Below are positions 16,991 through 26,143 of a DNA stretch of 64,000 bases, in pieces. The number at the start of each line of letters is the position of its first letter. The first letter of the stretch is position 1. A program made the translations under genes and the position numbers. Source of the DNA: Streptomyces sp. 846.5. GTDB lineage: Bacteria > Actinomycetota > Actinomycetes > Streptomycetales > Streptomycetaceae. The DNA lies in contig NZ_SOBN01000001.1 of assembly GCF_004365705.1 (NCBI RefSeq), positions 2,372,555-2,436,554 on the forward strand. Direction: 5' to 3'. The notes under the pieces are model-generated. The model was given only the letters and a program-made list of their open reading frames with translations, did no database searches and had not been told where the DNA came from.

Positions 16991-17587
16991 TCAGGCGCCC
17001 GCGCCCGCGGCCACCGTGGCCTCGGAGAGGGCGTGGGCGAAGGTGAGCGCCTGGGAGACCGTCTCCGGGCCGTCGCCCGCCTCGCTGACCCGCAGCGACA
17101 GGTCGTCGGCGGTCGAGGAGCCGGTGTAGCCGTGGTCCGCCTCGCAGTTGGGGTCGCCGCAGGCGGCGGGCTCCAGGTCGATCCGGGAGACGGCGCCCCA
17201 GCCGATGGTCAGCACCACCTCGCGGGGCAGCTGGCCCCGGGTGTAGGTCTCCGGGTTGGCGACGACTCGGCTGACCACGACGGAGGAGATCCGGTCGATG
17301 CGGACGCTCTCGGTGGACGTGGTCGCGTACGGCACCGGCGAGCTGTCGTCGGCGCCCTGCTCGTCGGTGTGGCTGACGATGAATCGGCTGTCGGTGAGGA
17401 CCAGGACGGTGACGTGCCGACGGACCTCGTTGGCGTCGAAGGTGGTCTCCTGGTGGACCAGGAAGGCGGTGACGGGCTCGGCTCCGACCGCGGACTCGAC
17501 GGCCTCGATGACGAGGGTCGGGTAGTAGCCGCTGCGCTCGATCGCGGAGCGCAGCCCCTGGGTGGTGGTCATACCGGTCTTCGCCAT
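16991..17587 (-). CDS. DUF5998 protein
   Basis: A 198-residue cytoplasmic protein of unknown function, conserved in actinomycetes. The start MAKTGMTTTQGLRSAIERSG fits family members. A GGAGG site is present but only one base from the ATG, so the second ATG at 17572 is an alternative. A Cys pair in AACGDPNCEADHGY may bind metal. It sits 72 bases upstream of the nucleotide phosphodiesterase gene and 39 bases downstream of the pat stop, all on the minus strand. Confidence 0.8.
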   Translation of the reverse strand: MAKTGMTTTQGLRSAIERSGYYPTLVIEAVESAVGAEPVTAFLVHQETTFDANEVRRHVTVLVLTDSRFIVSHTDEQGADDSSPVPYATTSTESVRIDRISSVVVSRVVANPETYTRGQLPREVVLTIGWGAVSRIDLEPAACGDPNCEADHGYTGSSTADDLSLRVSEAGDGPETVSQALTFAHALSEATVAAGAGA

Positions 17588-17665
17588 ACCTCCATCCTGG
17601 CACGTACTGCTGACAGTGTGCGCCACCGCGCCCGGTCTGTCGGCGCCCGCCGCACGGGCAGGATG

Positions 17666-20413
17666 TCAGCCGAGGGCCCGGGGGCCGAGGTCGGTGCGGG
17701 CCGGGAGGTGGGCCAGCCGGACCGTGGCGCCGAGGACGGCAAGACCGTGCGGGGCGACGACCACCGGCTCCAGGGTCAGCGCGGCGATCTCGGGCAGGTC
17801 GTCGACCAGCTGGGACACCCGCAGCAGCAGCTCCTCCAGGGCGTCGGTGTCGACCGGTTCCGCGCCGCGCCAGCCGAACAGCAGCGGCGCCGCCTTGATC
17901 TCCCGGACCAGCCCGGCGACGTCGCGGTCGGTCGCGGGGACCAGCCGGTGGGCCAGGTCGCCGAGCAGTTCGGAGGCGGCACCGGCGAGGCCGAAGGAGA
18001 GGATGGCGCCGACGGCCGGGTCCACGGTTGCGGAGACGACGGTGTCCACCCCGCGCGCGGCCATCGGCTGGACCACCAGCCCGGCGTCCGGGCCCAGCAG
18101 CGCGGTGGTCTCCCGGTGCGCGCGGCGCAGCTCGGTCTCATTGGCCAGATCGAGGCGGACGCTGCCCAGATCGGGGCGGTGCCGCAGGCCGGGACCGGTC
18201 GCCTTGAGGGCCACCGGGTAGCCGAGTCCGGCGGCTGCCACGACAGCTGACCGCTCGTCGGCGGCGGGGCGGGCGCAGAGCACCCGGATGCCGTAGTGGG
18301 CGAGCAGCGCGGCGGAGGCCGTCTCGTCCAGCTGTACCTCGGACGCGCTGCTCAGTGCGGTGGCGACCTGGCGCCGGGCCGGCGCCTCGGCGACGCCGTC
18401 CAGTTCGGGGATGCGGCCGGTGTCGGCGTTGCCGCGGCGCCAGGCGGAGTGGCGGACCGCGTGGGCCAGTGCCCGGACCGCCCGTTCGGGGCGGGGGTAC
18501 GCGGGCAGGCCGGGCCGGGCGAGCTCGGGCAGCGCCAGGTGGATCAGCAGCAGTGGCTTGCCCGCCGCGTTGGCCCTGGCCGCGGCGGTGGTGAGGGCGT
18601 CGGCGATCCGGTCCAGGATGGGTGCGCCCGGGCTCGGCCGGTCCGCCTCCAGCAGTCCGGAGCCGGGGAACCTGGGCAGCGCGGCGGCGCCGATCGGCGG
18701 GATGACGACGGCGACGACGACATCGCTGTCGGGCCGGTCGATGGCGGCGGTCAGCCCTGCGGTGAAGTCCTCGGGGCCGGCGCTGGTGGTGAGGTCCTGC
18801 GGCGGCAGCGGGCGCAGTCCGGCGCTGAGCGCCGCGTCATGGGTGAGCAGCCCGAGCGAGTCGGAGTTGCCGACCACCGCGATCCGGTCGCCGGCCGGCA
18901 GCGGCTGGTGCGCGAACAGGTCGGCGGCGTCGTAGAGCTCGGTGATGGTGTCCACCCGGACCACCCCCGCCTGCTGGAACAGGGTGTCCACGGTGCTGTC
19001 GTCGATGCGGATGACGGCGGCCGCGTGCCCCGCCGGGATGCTGCCGGTGTGGCGGCCGCCCTTGATCACCACGATCGGCTTCTCGGCGGCGATCCTGCGG
19101 GCGATCCGGCTGAACTTGCGCGGGTTGCCGAAGGACTCCAGGTAGAGCAGGACCACCCGGGTCGCCTCGTCCTCCTCCCAGTACTGCAGCAGGTCGTTGC
19201 CGGAGACGTCGGCGCGGTTGCCGGCGGAGGCGAAGCTGGAGATGCCGAGGCCGCGCCGGTGCGCGGCCTCCAGCAGGGCGGCGCCGATGGCGCCGGACTG
19301 GCTGAAGACGCCGAGCGGGCCCCGGGCCGGGAGCTGCGGCGACAGGGAGGCGTTCAGCCGGACCGCGGGGTCGGTGTTGAGCAGCCCGAAGGCGTTGGGG
19401 CCGATGACCCGCATCCCTGCGGCGCGGGCCTGGCGGACCAGGTCGCGCTGGCGGGCCCGTCCGGCGACCCCGGTCTCGGCGTAGCCGGCGGTGACCACGA
19501 CCAGGCCCTGCACACCATGGGCCCCGCACTCGGCGACCACGGCGGGGACCTGGTCGGCGGGGACCGCGACCACCGCCAGGTCCACCGGCTCCGGCAGTTC
19601 GGCGAGGCCGCGGCGGAGCGGCACGCCGTCCAGTTCGTCGGTGTCGGCGTTGCGGTTGACGGCCTGGACCCGCCCGGTGAAACCGCTGCCGACCAGGTTC
19701 CGCAGCACACTGCGGCCGACGCCGCCCGGACTGCGGCCCGCACCGATGACGGCGACCGAGCCGGGGGCCAGCAGCCGCTGGGTGGACCGGGCCTCGGCCC
19801 GGTGCTCGCGGGAGCGCATCACCGCGAGGGACTGCTCGGTGGGCTCCAGGTCCAGCTCGAAGTGGAGCACGCCGTCGGCGAAGCTACGGTGCTGGGTGTA
19901 GCCGGCGTCGGTGAAGACCTTGCCCATCTTGCGGTTGTCGGGCAGCACCTCGGCGATGAAGCGGCGGATGCCGCGTTCCCTGGCTACTGCGGCAATGTGT
20001 TCCAGCAGCGCGGAGGCGACGCCGCGGCCCTGGTGGGCGTCCTGGACCAGGAAGGCGACCTCGGCGTCGGTCCCGGTCTCGGTGGGGCGGCCGGTCTCGT
20101 CGATGCGGTCGAAGCGGACCGTGGCGATGATCTCGTCGCGGACCAGGACCGCCAGGCCGACCCGGTTGACATAGTCGTGGTGGGTGAACCGGCGGACGTC
20201 CCGGTCGGAGAGCCGGGGGTAGGGTGCGAAGAACCGGTAGTACTTGGACTGGTCCGAGACGTCGGTGTAGAAGGCGACCAGGCGGCCGGCGTCGTCCGGG
20301 GTGAGCGGGCGGATCCTGGCGGTGCCGCCGTCGCGCAGGACGACGTCCGCCTCCCAGTGGGCCGGGTAGGAGGGCGGCGGGTCCCCGGCGGACGGGTCCT
20401 GCGTACGGGTCAC
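17666..20413 (-). CDS. Protein acetyltransferase Pat: GNAT fused to NDP-forming acyl-CoA synthetase
   Basis: A 915-residue fusion. An N-terminal GNAT domain (about residues 25-175, acyl-CoA loop QGRGVASALLEH) is followed by a CoA-binding Rossmann domain (VAVIGAGRSPGGVGRSVL, about 215-330). Next comes a succinyl-CoA-ligase-like flavodoxin domain (VFSQSGAIGAALLEAA, about 350-640) and a C-terminal ATP-grasp domain (about 690-900). This domain order matches the lysine acetyltransferase described in S. lividans, which inactivates AMP-forming acyl-CoA synthetases. Whether the synthetase half is active is uncertain. It is divergent from HPr, 138 bases away. Confidence 0.9.
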   Translation of the reverse strand: MTRTQDPSAGDPPPSYPAHWEADVVLRDGGTARIRPLTPDDAGRLVAFYTDVSDQSKYYRFFAPYPRLSDRDVRRFTHHDYVNRVGLAVLVRDEIIATVRFDRIDETGRPTETGTDAEVAFLVQDAHQGRGVASALLEHIAAVARERGIRRFIAEVLPDNRKMGKVFTDAGYTQHRSFADGVLHFELDLEPTEQSLAVMRSREHRAEARSTQRLLAPGSVAVIGAGRSPGGVGRSVLRNLVGSGFTGRVQAVNRNADTDELDGVPLRRGLAELPEPVDLAVVAVPADQVPAVVAECGAHGVQGLVVVTAGYAETGVAGRARQRDLVRQARAAGMRVIGPNAFGLLNTDPAVRLNASLSPQLPARGPLGVFSQSGAIGAALLEAAHRRGLGISSFASAGNRADVSGNDLLQYWEEDEATRVVLLYLESFGNPRKFSRIARRIAAEKPIVVIKGGRHTGSIPAGHAAAVIRIDDSTVDTLFQQAGVVRVDTITELYDAADLFAHQPLPAGDRIAVVGNSDSLGLLTHDAALSAGLRPLPPQDLTTSAGPEDFTAGLTAAIDRPDSDVVVAVVIPPIGAAALPRFPGSGLLEADRPSPGAPILDRIADALTTAAARANAAGKPLLLIHLALPELARPGLPAYPRPERAVRALAHAVRHSAWRRGNADTGRIPELDGVAEAPARRQVATALSSASEVQLDETASAALLAHYGIRVLCARPAADERSAVVAAAGLGYPVALKATGPGLRHRPDLGSVRLDLANETELRRAHRETTALLGPDAGLVVQPMAARGVDTVVSATVDPAVGAILSFGLAGAASELLGDLAHRLVPATDRDVAGLVREIKAAPLLFGWRGAEPVDTDALEELLLRVSQLVDDLPEIAALTLEPVVVAPHGLAVLGATVRLAHLPARTDLGPRALG

Positions 20414-20551
20414 GGGGTCAGGTTACGGGCTCCCCGGCCCGGCGGCCGCAGGATGCGCGGCGCGAGGCCAGGCGGCAGGCTGGGGAGGAGCCCGCCGGCC
20501 CGGCGGGGTACCGGTCCGACCCGACACATGCCACCCGAAAGGCAGCGCATC

Positions 20552-20830
20552 ATGGCCGAGCGCCACGTCACCATCGGCTGGGCCGAGGGCCTGCACGCCC
20601 GTCCCGCCTCCGTCTTCGTCCGCGCGGCGAGTGCCGTCGGCGTTCCGCTCACCATCTCCAAGGTCGGCGGGACCCCGGTCAACGCCGCCTCGATGCTGGC
20701 GCTGCTGGGCCTGGGCGCGCAGGGCGGCGAGGAGGTCGTGCTCACCTCGGACGCCGAGGGTGCCGACGCCGCGCTGGACCGGATGGCCAAACTGGTCAGC
20801 GAGGGTCTCGACGAACTGCCCCCGGCCTGA
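20552..20830 (+). CDS. ptsH: Phosphocarrier protein HPr
   Basis: A 92-residue PTS phosphocarrier that passes phosphate from enzyme I to sugar-specific EIIA. The active His15 is in EGLHARPASVF, and the Ser47 region is VNAASMLALLGLG. A GAAAGG site precedes the ATG. No other PTS gene is near; a lone ptsH is usual in streptomycetes. It is divergent from pat and followed after 115 bases by the acyl-CoA synthetase gene. Confidence 0.95.
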   Translation: MAERHVTIGWAEGLHARPASVFVRAASAVGVPLTISKVGGTPVNAASMLALLGLGAQGGEEVVLTSDAEGADAALDRMAKLVSEGLDELPPA

Positions 20831-20945
20831 GCCCTTCCTGCGTGTAAAGCCTTTCCTGCGTGGCGCCCTTGACCCCCGAGGGCCGCTGCTGCGAACGTGC
20901 CGCCCAGGGACCGCAGTGCGGCGGGCCCCGGGGAGGGAGAGCACC

Positions 20946-22700
20946 GTGGTGGACAGCGCCTACCGGGAGTTCAAGGCCGCGCGGGACCATCTGCTGCGGC
21001 ACCGCGGCGACCTCGCCGGAGCGCGGGACTTCCCCCGGCCCCGCGCGGAGCACTTCAACTGGGCGCTGGACTGGTTCGACCAGGAGGCGGCCGGGAACGA
21101 CGCCGTCGCGCTGCGGGTCGTCGACCTCGACGCCGACGGCGGCGTGCTGCGCGAGACCGCGCTGGGCTTCGCCGAGCTGAGCCGCCGCTCGGACCAGGTC
21201 GCCGGCTGGCTCGCCGCCCAGGGCGTCGGGCGCGGCGACCGGGTACTGCTGCTCCTGGGCAACCGGGTCGCGCTGTGGGAGACCATGCTCGCCGCGATCA
21301 AGCTCGGCGCTGTGGTGATCCCCGCCAGCACCCTGCTCTCCCCCGAGGACCTCGCCGACCGGGTCGCCCGCGGCGCAGTGCGCTTCGTCGTCGCCGAGGC
21401 GGCGCTGGTCGGCGGATTCGCCGCAGTGGACGGCCTGGGGACCCGCTGGACCGGGATCGCGGTCGACGGACCGGCCGAGGACTGGCTCCGCTACGAGGAC
21501 TCCTACGCCCACAGGGGCGAGTTCCGGCCGACCGGGGTCACCAGGGCGGACGACCCGTTGCTGCTCTACTTCACCTCGGGCACCACCAGCAGCCCCAAGC
21601 TGGTGCAGCACACCCACCGTTCGTACCCGGTGGGTCACCTCTCCACGATGTACTGGATCGGGCTGCGCGCCGGCGACGTCCACCTCAACGTCTCCTCCCC
21701 CGGCTGGGCCAAGCACGCCTGGAGCAACTTCTTCGCGCCGTGGAACGCCGGGGCCGAGATCCTGATCGTCAATCAGCCGCGCTTCGCCGCGCGCCCGCTG
21801 CTGGACGCCATGGCCCGGCTCGGGGTCACCTCCTTCTGCGCGCCGCCGACGGTCTGGCGGATGCTGGTGCTGGAGGACCTGACGCAGTGGAAGGTGCCGC
21901 TGCGTGAACTCGTCGGGGCGGGCGAGCCACTGAACCCGGAGATCATCGAGCGGGTCCGGGACGCCTGGGGCGTGGTGCTGCGGGACGGCTTCGGCCAGAC
22001 CGAGACCACAGCGCAGGTGGGCAACCCGCCCGGGATCGAGGTCCACCCCGGCTCGATGGGACTGCCGCTGCCCGGGTACGAGATCGCCCTGGTCGACCCG
22101 GTGACCGGCGCGGTCGTCACCGAGCCCGGCGCCGAGGGCGAGATCTGCCTGCCGCTGGCGAGCGAGCCGCTGGGCCTGATGACGGGCTACCAGGACGACC
22201 CGGAGCGGCAGGCCGCGGCCACGGCGGGCGGTTTCTACCACACCGGGGACGTGGCGTTCCGGGAGGCCGACGGGTACATCACCTACGTCGGCCGCACCGA
22301 CGACGTGTTCAAGTCCTCGGACTACCGGATCTCGCCGTTCGAGCTGGAGAGCGTGCTGATCGAGCACCCCGCGGTGGCCGAGGCGGCCGTGGTCCCCTCA
22401 CCGGATCCGGTGCGGCTGTCGGTGCCCAAGGCGTACCTGGTGACGGCTCCCGGGTACGAGCCGGACGCGGAGACCGCACGCTCGGTCCTGGAGTTCGCCA
22501 GGGCCCGGCTGGCCCCTTACAAGCGGGTCCGGCGGGTGGAGTTCGCCGCGCTGCCCAAGACGGTCTCCGGCAAGATCAGGAGGATCGAACTGCGCGGCCG
22601 CGAGGACGACCTCCACGGCGGTCCGGACGCCCCGGAGCGCGGTCCCGGCCGCGGCCGAACCGAGTTCTGGGAGGAGGATTTCCCCCGGGAACAGCCCTGA
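20946..22700 (+). CDS. AMP-forming acyl-CoA synthetase
   Basis: A 584-residue adenylate-forming ligase activating a carboxylic acid with ATP and CoA. The P-loop is LLYFTSGTTSSPKLVQHTH; later motifs are DGFGQTETT, GGFYHTGDVA and YVGRTDDVFKSSDYRISPFE. The C-terminal catalytic Lys is in LPKTVSGKIRRIEL, which fits the PX4GK acetylation site of Pat targets. It resembles medium-chain or acetate-type synthetases; the acid is unknown. GTG at 20946 (followed by a second GTG) is chosen for the GGGAGGGAG site. Confidence 0.9.
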   Translation: MVDSAYREFKAARDHLLRHRGDLAGARDFPRPRAEHFNWALDWFDQEAAGNDAVALRVVDLDADGGVLRETALGFAELSRRSDQVAGWLAAQGVGRGDRVLLLLGNRVALWETMLAAIKLGAVVIPASTLLSPEDLADRVARGAVRFVVAEAALVGGFAAVDGLGTRWTGIAVDGPAEDWLRYEDSYAHRGEFRPTGVTRADDPLLLYFTSGTTSSPKLVQHTHRSYPVGHLSTMYWIGLRAGDVHLNVSSPGWAKHAWSNFFAPWNAGAEILIVNQPRFAARPLLDAMARLGVTSFCAPPTVWRMLVLEDLTQWKVPLRELVGAGEPLNPEIIERVRDAWGVVLRDGFGQTETTAQVGNPPGIEVHPGSMGLPLPGYEIALVDPVTGAVVTEPGAEGEICLPLASEPLGLMTGYQDDPERQAAATAGGFYHTGDVAFREADGYITYVGRTDDVFKSSDYRISPFELESVLIEHPAVAEAAVVPSPDPVRLSVPKAYLVTAPGYEPDAETARSVLEFARARLAPYKRVRRVEFAALPKTVSGKIRRIELRGREDDLHGGPDAPERGPGRGRTEFWEEDFPREQP

Positions 22701-22943
22701 CCTCCACCCCGTTGTGTTAACAACCGGTGACACAGCGGACGATGACGAATCTGCCACTCGCGCAACCACCCCCCGGCGTGGTCTGATACGCCCACGACCC
22801 ACGCGACACAGGCATTCCCTGCCCTGTTGCACGTTCGGTCGCACCCGACCACGGCCATGGCCCCCGCCCTCACGGGCGCTGTGTACCTGTGTCACCACGA
22901 AGCCCTTCCACGTCCTGCCGGCCTTCGTCCTGGAGACACCGAT

Positions 22944-24095
22944 TTGAACCACCCGCTGCGCATCTGGCTGAACCGGACCTACGCCGAGAACGCTTTCTTC
23001 ATCGGCCTGTTGAGAGAGAACCGCGACGACGTCGAGCTGGAGATCCACGCCAGCCATATCGACGCGGACTCGCCGGTGCTGAGGGCCGCCGACGTCTCCT
23101 CACTGGAACCGGAACAGCTGTCACCGGCAGCGTATGTGGAGTTCGCGCTGGACTACTGCACCCGGCACGGCATCCGGCTGTTCCTCCCCCGGCTGCACCA
23201 GTACGCCGTGGCGGCCCGGCGTGAGGACTTCGCCGCCGTGGGCACCACCGTGCTGAGCCCGCCGAGCGAGGCCATCGAGCTGTTCAGCGACAAGGCGACG
23301 GCCTACGGGAAGCTGGCCGCGGCCGGGCTGCCGGTGCCGCCCTGGTGGCGGGTGCACGACGCCGACGAACTGCTGGCGGCCGTGGAGGAGATCGAGGCGG
23401 CCGGCGACAAGCCCTGCCTCAAGCCGGTGACCGGCGCCGGCGGCGAGGGCTTCCGGGTGCTGTCGCGCAGCCCGTTCTCGCTGGCCCGGCTGGCCGGTGC
23501 GCCCAGCTGGTACGTGCCGCTGGAGCTGGTGGTCCGGGCGCTGGAGGACGCGCCGGAGGAGCGTCCGGTGGACTGGCTGGTGATGCCGCACCTGGCCGGC
23601 CCCGAGGTGTCGGTGGACTGCCTGGCCGACGCGGACGGGCGGCTGCGCGGCGCGGTCGGCCGCAGCAAGGAGGGCCGCCGGCGCGGCTTCACCCTGGACC
23701 CGGCGTACCTGGAGCCCACCGAGCTGCTGGTGGAGACCTTCGGACTGGCCTATCTGACCAATGTTCAGTTCCGGCACCACCACGGCGTCCCGATGCTGCT
23801 GGACATCAACACCCGGCCCTCTGGCGGCCTGCACCAGCTCTCCCGGTGCGGGGTGAACTTCCCCTGGGCGGCGATGCAGCTGGCGCTGGGCCAGGAGCCG
23901 ACCGACATCACGGTCGGCCCCGGCTCTCTCGGCGACGACTACACCCTGATCTCGACGCCCTACCCGGCACCGGCCCGGCAGCTGCCGATCCCGGCCCCGA
24001 GGCACCCGTACGCCGAGGAGACCGCGGCCCCGGCGCCGATGCCGGCCCAGGGGACGGTGACGCAGGTCACCGGGATCATCGCGGAGTCGGTGTGA
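22944..24095 (+). CDS. ATP-grasp family enzyme of unknown substrate
   Basis: A 383-residue protein with the ATP-grasp fold: a Lys/Gly-rich loop CLKPVTGAGGEGFRVL near the middle and metal ligands in LLDINTRPSGG. Such enzymes join a carboxylate to an amine or thiol using ATP. It begins LNHPLRIWLNRTYAENAFF. TTG at 22944 is preferred for its GGAG site and match to that start; an upstream ATG at 22827 would add 39 unrelated residues. The APH-fold gene follows after 10 bases. I do not recognise the substrate. Confidence 0.8.
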   Translation: MNHPLRIWLNRTYAENAFFIGLLRENRDDVELEIHASHIDADSPVLRAADVSSLEPEQLSPAAYVEFALDYCTRHGIRLFLPRLHQYAVAARREDFAAVGTTVLSPPSEAIELFSDKATAYGKLAAAGLPVPPWWRVHDADELLAAVEEIEAAGDKPCLKPVTGAGGEGFRVLSRSPFSLARLAGAPSWYVPLELVVRALEDAPEERPVDWLVMPHLAGPEVSVDCLADADGRLRGAVGRSKEGRRRGFTLDPAYLEPTELLVETFGLAYLTNVQFRHHHGVPMLLDINTRPSGGLHQLSRCGVNFPWAAMQLALGQEPTDITVGPGSLGDDYTLISTPYPAPARQLPIPAPRHPYAEETAAPAPMPAQGTVTQVTGIIAESV

Positions 24096-24105
24096 CCGTG
24101 ACCGT

Positions 24106-25128
24106 ATGGTGACGAGCCCGACCCAGCGCCCGCTGACCCCGGAGCTCGCGGCTGAGCTGGTGGAGCGCTCGCTCGGCCAGGGTCTGGGCAGCCGGGTGAC
24201 CGGGGCGTCTGAGCTGGGCGGCGGTACCTTCGCCTCGGTCTGGCGGGTCGAGCTCGCGGACGGCCGCGCCGTGGTGCTCAAGACCTCGCCGCCGACCGGC
24301 GCGGTGCTGCTCCGCTACGAGCACGGGCTGCTGGGCGCGGAGGCCGAGTACTTCCGACGGGTGCACCGCGCGCTGGCCGGGATCCCGGTCCCCGAGGTAC
24401 TTCATCTCGGCACGGACCGGGACCTCTGCGACGGCGACTGGCTGGTGATGTCGCTGCTGCCGGGCACACCACTCAGCGTGCTCGACGCCGGACCGGCCGC
24501 CGACGGCGCCGTCCGCTACGAACTGGGCCAGGCCCTGGCCCGGCTGCACACCCTGGAGGGGACCCGGTTCGGCTACCCCGGCGAGGGCCGTCGCCATGCG
24601 CCGACCTGGCGTGCGGCCTTCCTCGGGATCATCGACGACCTGCTCGCGGACGCGGAGCAGCTGGGCTCCGAGCTCCCGGTGCCCGCGGCCGAGATTCGAC
24701 GCACCATCGGTGCGGCCGCCGGTGTCCTGGACGAGGTACGGCGCCCCACCCCGGTCCACTTCGACCTGTGGGACGGCAATGTGCTCGCCGAACCACGCCT
24801 CGACGGCACCGGGCTGCGGCTGTCCGGCCTGGTGGACGGCGAGCGCTGGCTCTACGGCGACCCGCTGGTGGACTTCGTCTCACCGGTGCTCTTCGGGGCG
24901 ATCGAGGACGAGGACGGGCATCCGCTGCTGCGGGGCTATGCGTCCGTCGCCCGCGAGCAGGGCGAGTGGACCTGGGACGCCGGGTCCGTGGCCCGGGTGC
25001 GGCTCTACCGGGCCTGGCTCTACCTGGTGATGAACGTGGAGCTGCCGACCAGAGGGCCCGGCGAGGCCGAGCGCAGCGCCGGCCTGGCCACGCTGCTGAA
25101 GACGGCGCTGGACGCGGTCGCGGGGTAG
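24106..25128 (+). CDS. Aminoglycoside-phosphotransferase-fold kinase
   Basis: A 340-residue small-molecule kinase of the APH/choline-kinase fold. The ATP Lys is in AVVLKTSP, the catalytic loop is PVHFDLWDGNVL (Brenner motif), and metal Asp is within LSGLVDGERWLYGDP, where Asp-Gly-Glu replaces the usual DFE-like sequence. It is not assignable to antibiotic resistance from sequence; a metabolic substrate is as likely. It starts 10 bases after the ATP-grasp stop, so the two are probably one transcript. Confidence 0.82.
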   Translation: MVTSPTQRPLTPELAAELVERSLGQGLGSRVTGASELGGGTFASVWRVELADGRAVVLKTSPPTGAVLLRYEHGLLGAEAEYFRRVHRALAGIPVPEVLHLGTDRDLCDGDWLVMSLLPGTPLSVLDAGPAADGAVRYELGQALARLHTLEGTRFGYPGEGRRHAPTWRAAFLGIIDDLLADAEQLGSELPVPAAEIRRTIGAAAGVLDEVRRPTPVHFDLWDGNVLAEPRLDGTGLRLSGLVDGERWLYGDPLVDFVSPVLFGAIEDEDGHPLLRGYASVAREQGEWTWDAGSVARVRLYRAWLYLVMNVELPTRGPGEAERSAGLATLLKTALDAVAG

Positions 25129-25269
25129 CCCCACGCCGACAGGCGCGGACGCGGCCGGAAGAACCCGCCAGGATGGGTCCTCCCGACCGCACCCTTACCC
25201 TGCCCGATCGACCTGTCAACGCACCATTACCGTGGCTCCTTGGAACGCCGATCCACCGGAGGAGACCCC

Positions 25270-26088
25270 ATGTCCCTGTTGCACCCCGAGCCGCTCGGCG
25301 TCGCCATGCTCCAGAGCTCAGGGCAGCTCCGCGCGACCAAAGCCAACTGCGACCTGATCGAGGACGCGGCCCGACGCGCGGCCGACGCGGGCGCCCGGCT
25401 GCTGATCACGTCGGAGATGTTCCTGACCGGCTACGCCATCGGGGACGACGTACACCGCCTGGCGGAGCCCGCCGACGGGCCCAGCGCCCGACGCATCGCC
25501 GACATCGCCGCGGCGACCGGGGTCGCCATCGCCTACGGCTACCCCGAGCTCGGCCCCTCGGGCGAGGTCTACAACTCGGTCCGACTGGTCGGCCCTGGGG
25601 GCGAACCGCTGGCGAACTACCGGAAGTCGCACCTCTTCGGCGACTTCGAGCGCGCCCATTTCACACCCGGCGACGAGCCCGTCGTCCAGGCCGAACTGCA
25701 CGGCACCCGGATCGGCCTGATGATCTGCTACGACGTGGAGTTCCCGGAGAACGTCCGCGCCCACGCCCTCGCCGGCACCGACCTGCTGGTGGTGCCCACC
25801 GCCCAGATGCACCCGTACGAACTGGTCGCCGAGACCGTCGTGCCGGTCCGCGCCTTCGAGAGCCAGCTCTACGTGGCCTACGTCAACAGGATCGGCACCG
25901 AGGGCGAGTTCGACTTCGTCGGCCTCACCTGCCTGGCCGGCCCCGACGGCGCCGTCCGCGCCCGCGCCGACCAAGGCGAGGAACTCCTCATCGCCGACGT
26001 GGACCCCGCCCTCCTCCACGCCTCCCGCACCGCCAACCCCTACCTCCACGACCGCCGCCCCGAGCTCTACACCTCGCTGACCCGATAG
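25270..26088 (+). CDS. Carbon-nitrogen hydrolase (nitrilase-family amidase)
   Basis: A 272-residue cytoplasmic amidase with the Glu-Lys-Cys triad visible: Glu in LLITSEMFLTGY, Lys in YRKSHLFGDFE and Cys in LMICYDVEFPE. The family hydrolyses linear amides such as 5-aminopentanamide or omega-amides; the substrate is open. ATG at 25270 has GGAGGAG 6 bases upstream; an earlier ATG at 25240 is less likely. It ends the plus-strand run and converges on rtcB. Confidence 0.88.
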   Translation: MSLLHPEPLGVAMLQSSGQLRATKANCDLIEDAARRAADAGARLLITSEMFLTGYAIGDDVHRLAEPADGPSARRIADIAAATGVAIAYGYPELGPSGEVYNSVRLVGPGGEPLANYRKSHLFGDFERAHFTPGDEPVVQAELHGTRIGLMICYDVEFPENVRAHALAGTDLLVVPTAQMHPYELVAETVVPVRAFESQLYVAYVNRIGTEGEFDFVGLTCLAGPDGAVRARADQGEELLIADVDPALLHASRTANPYLHDRRPELYTSLTR

Positions 26089-26094
26089 AGCACC

Positions 26095-26131
26095 AGTGTG
26101 GGCGAGGGCCGTCGCAGCCCCCGCCCACACT
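26095..26131. terminator. Bidirectional terminator between amidase gene and rtcB
   Basis: A 10-base perfect stem (AGTGTGGGCG at 26095-26104 with its complement at 26122-26131), extended inwards, fills most of the 55-base gap between convergent genes. Confidence 0.65.
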
Positions 26132-26143
26132 CGTCCCGCCTGG

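Noticed and set aside
20835..20867. Direct repeat of TTCCTGCGTG after ptsH
   Set aside because: Two short copies only, with no symmetry or position that suggests a regulator or terminator.
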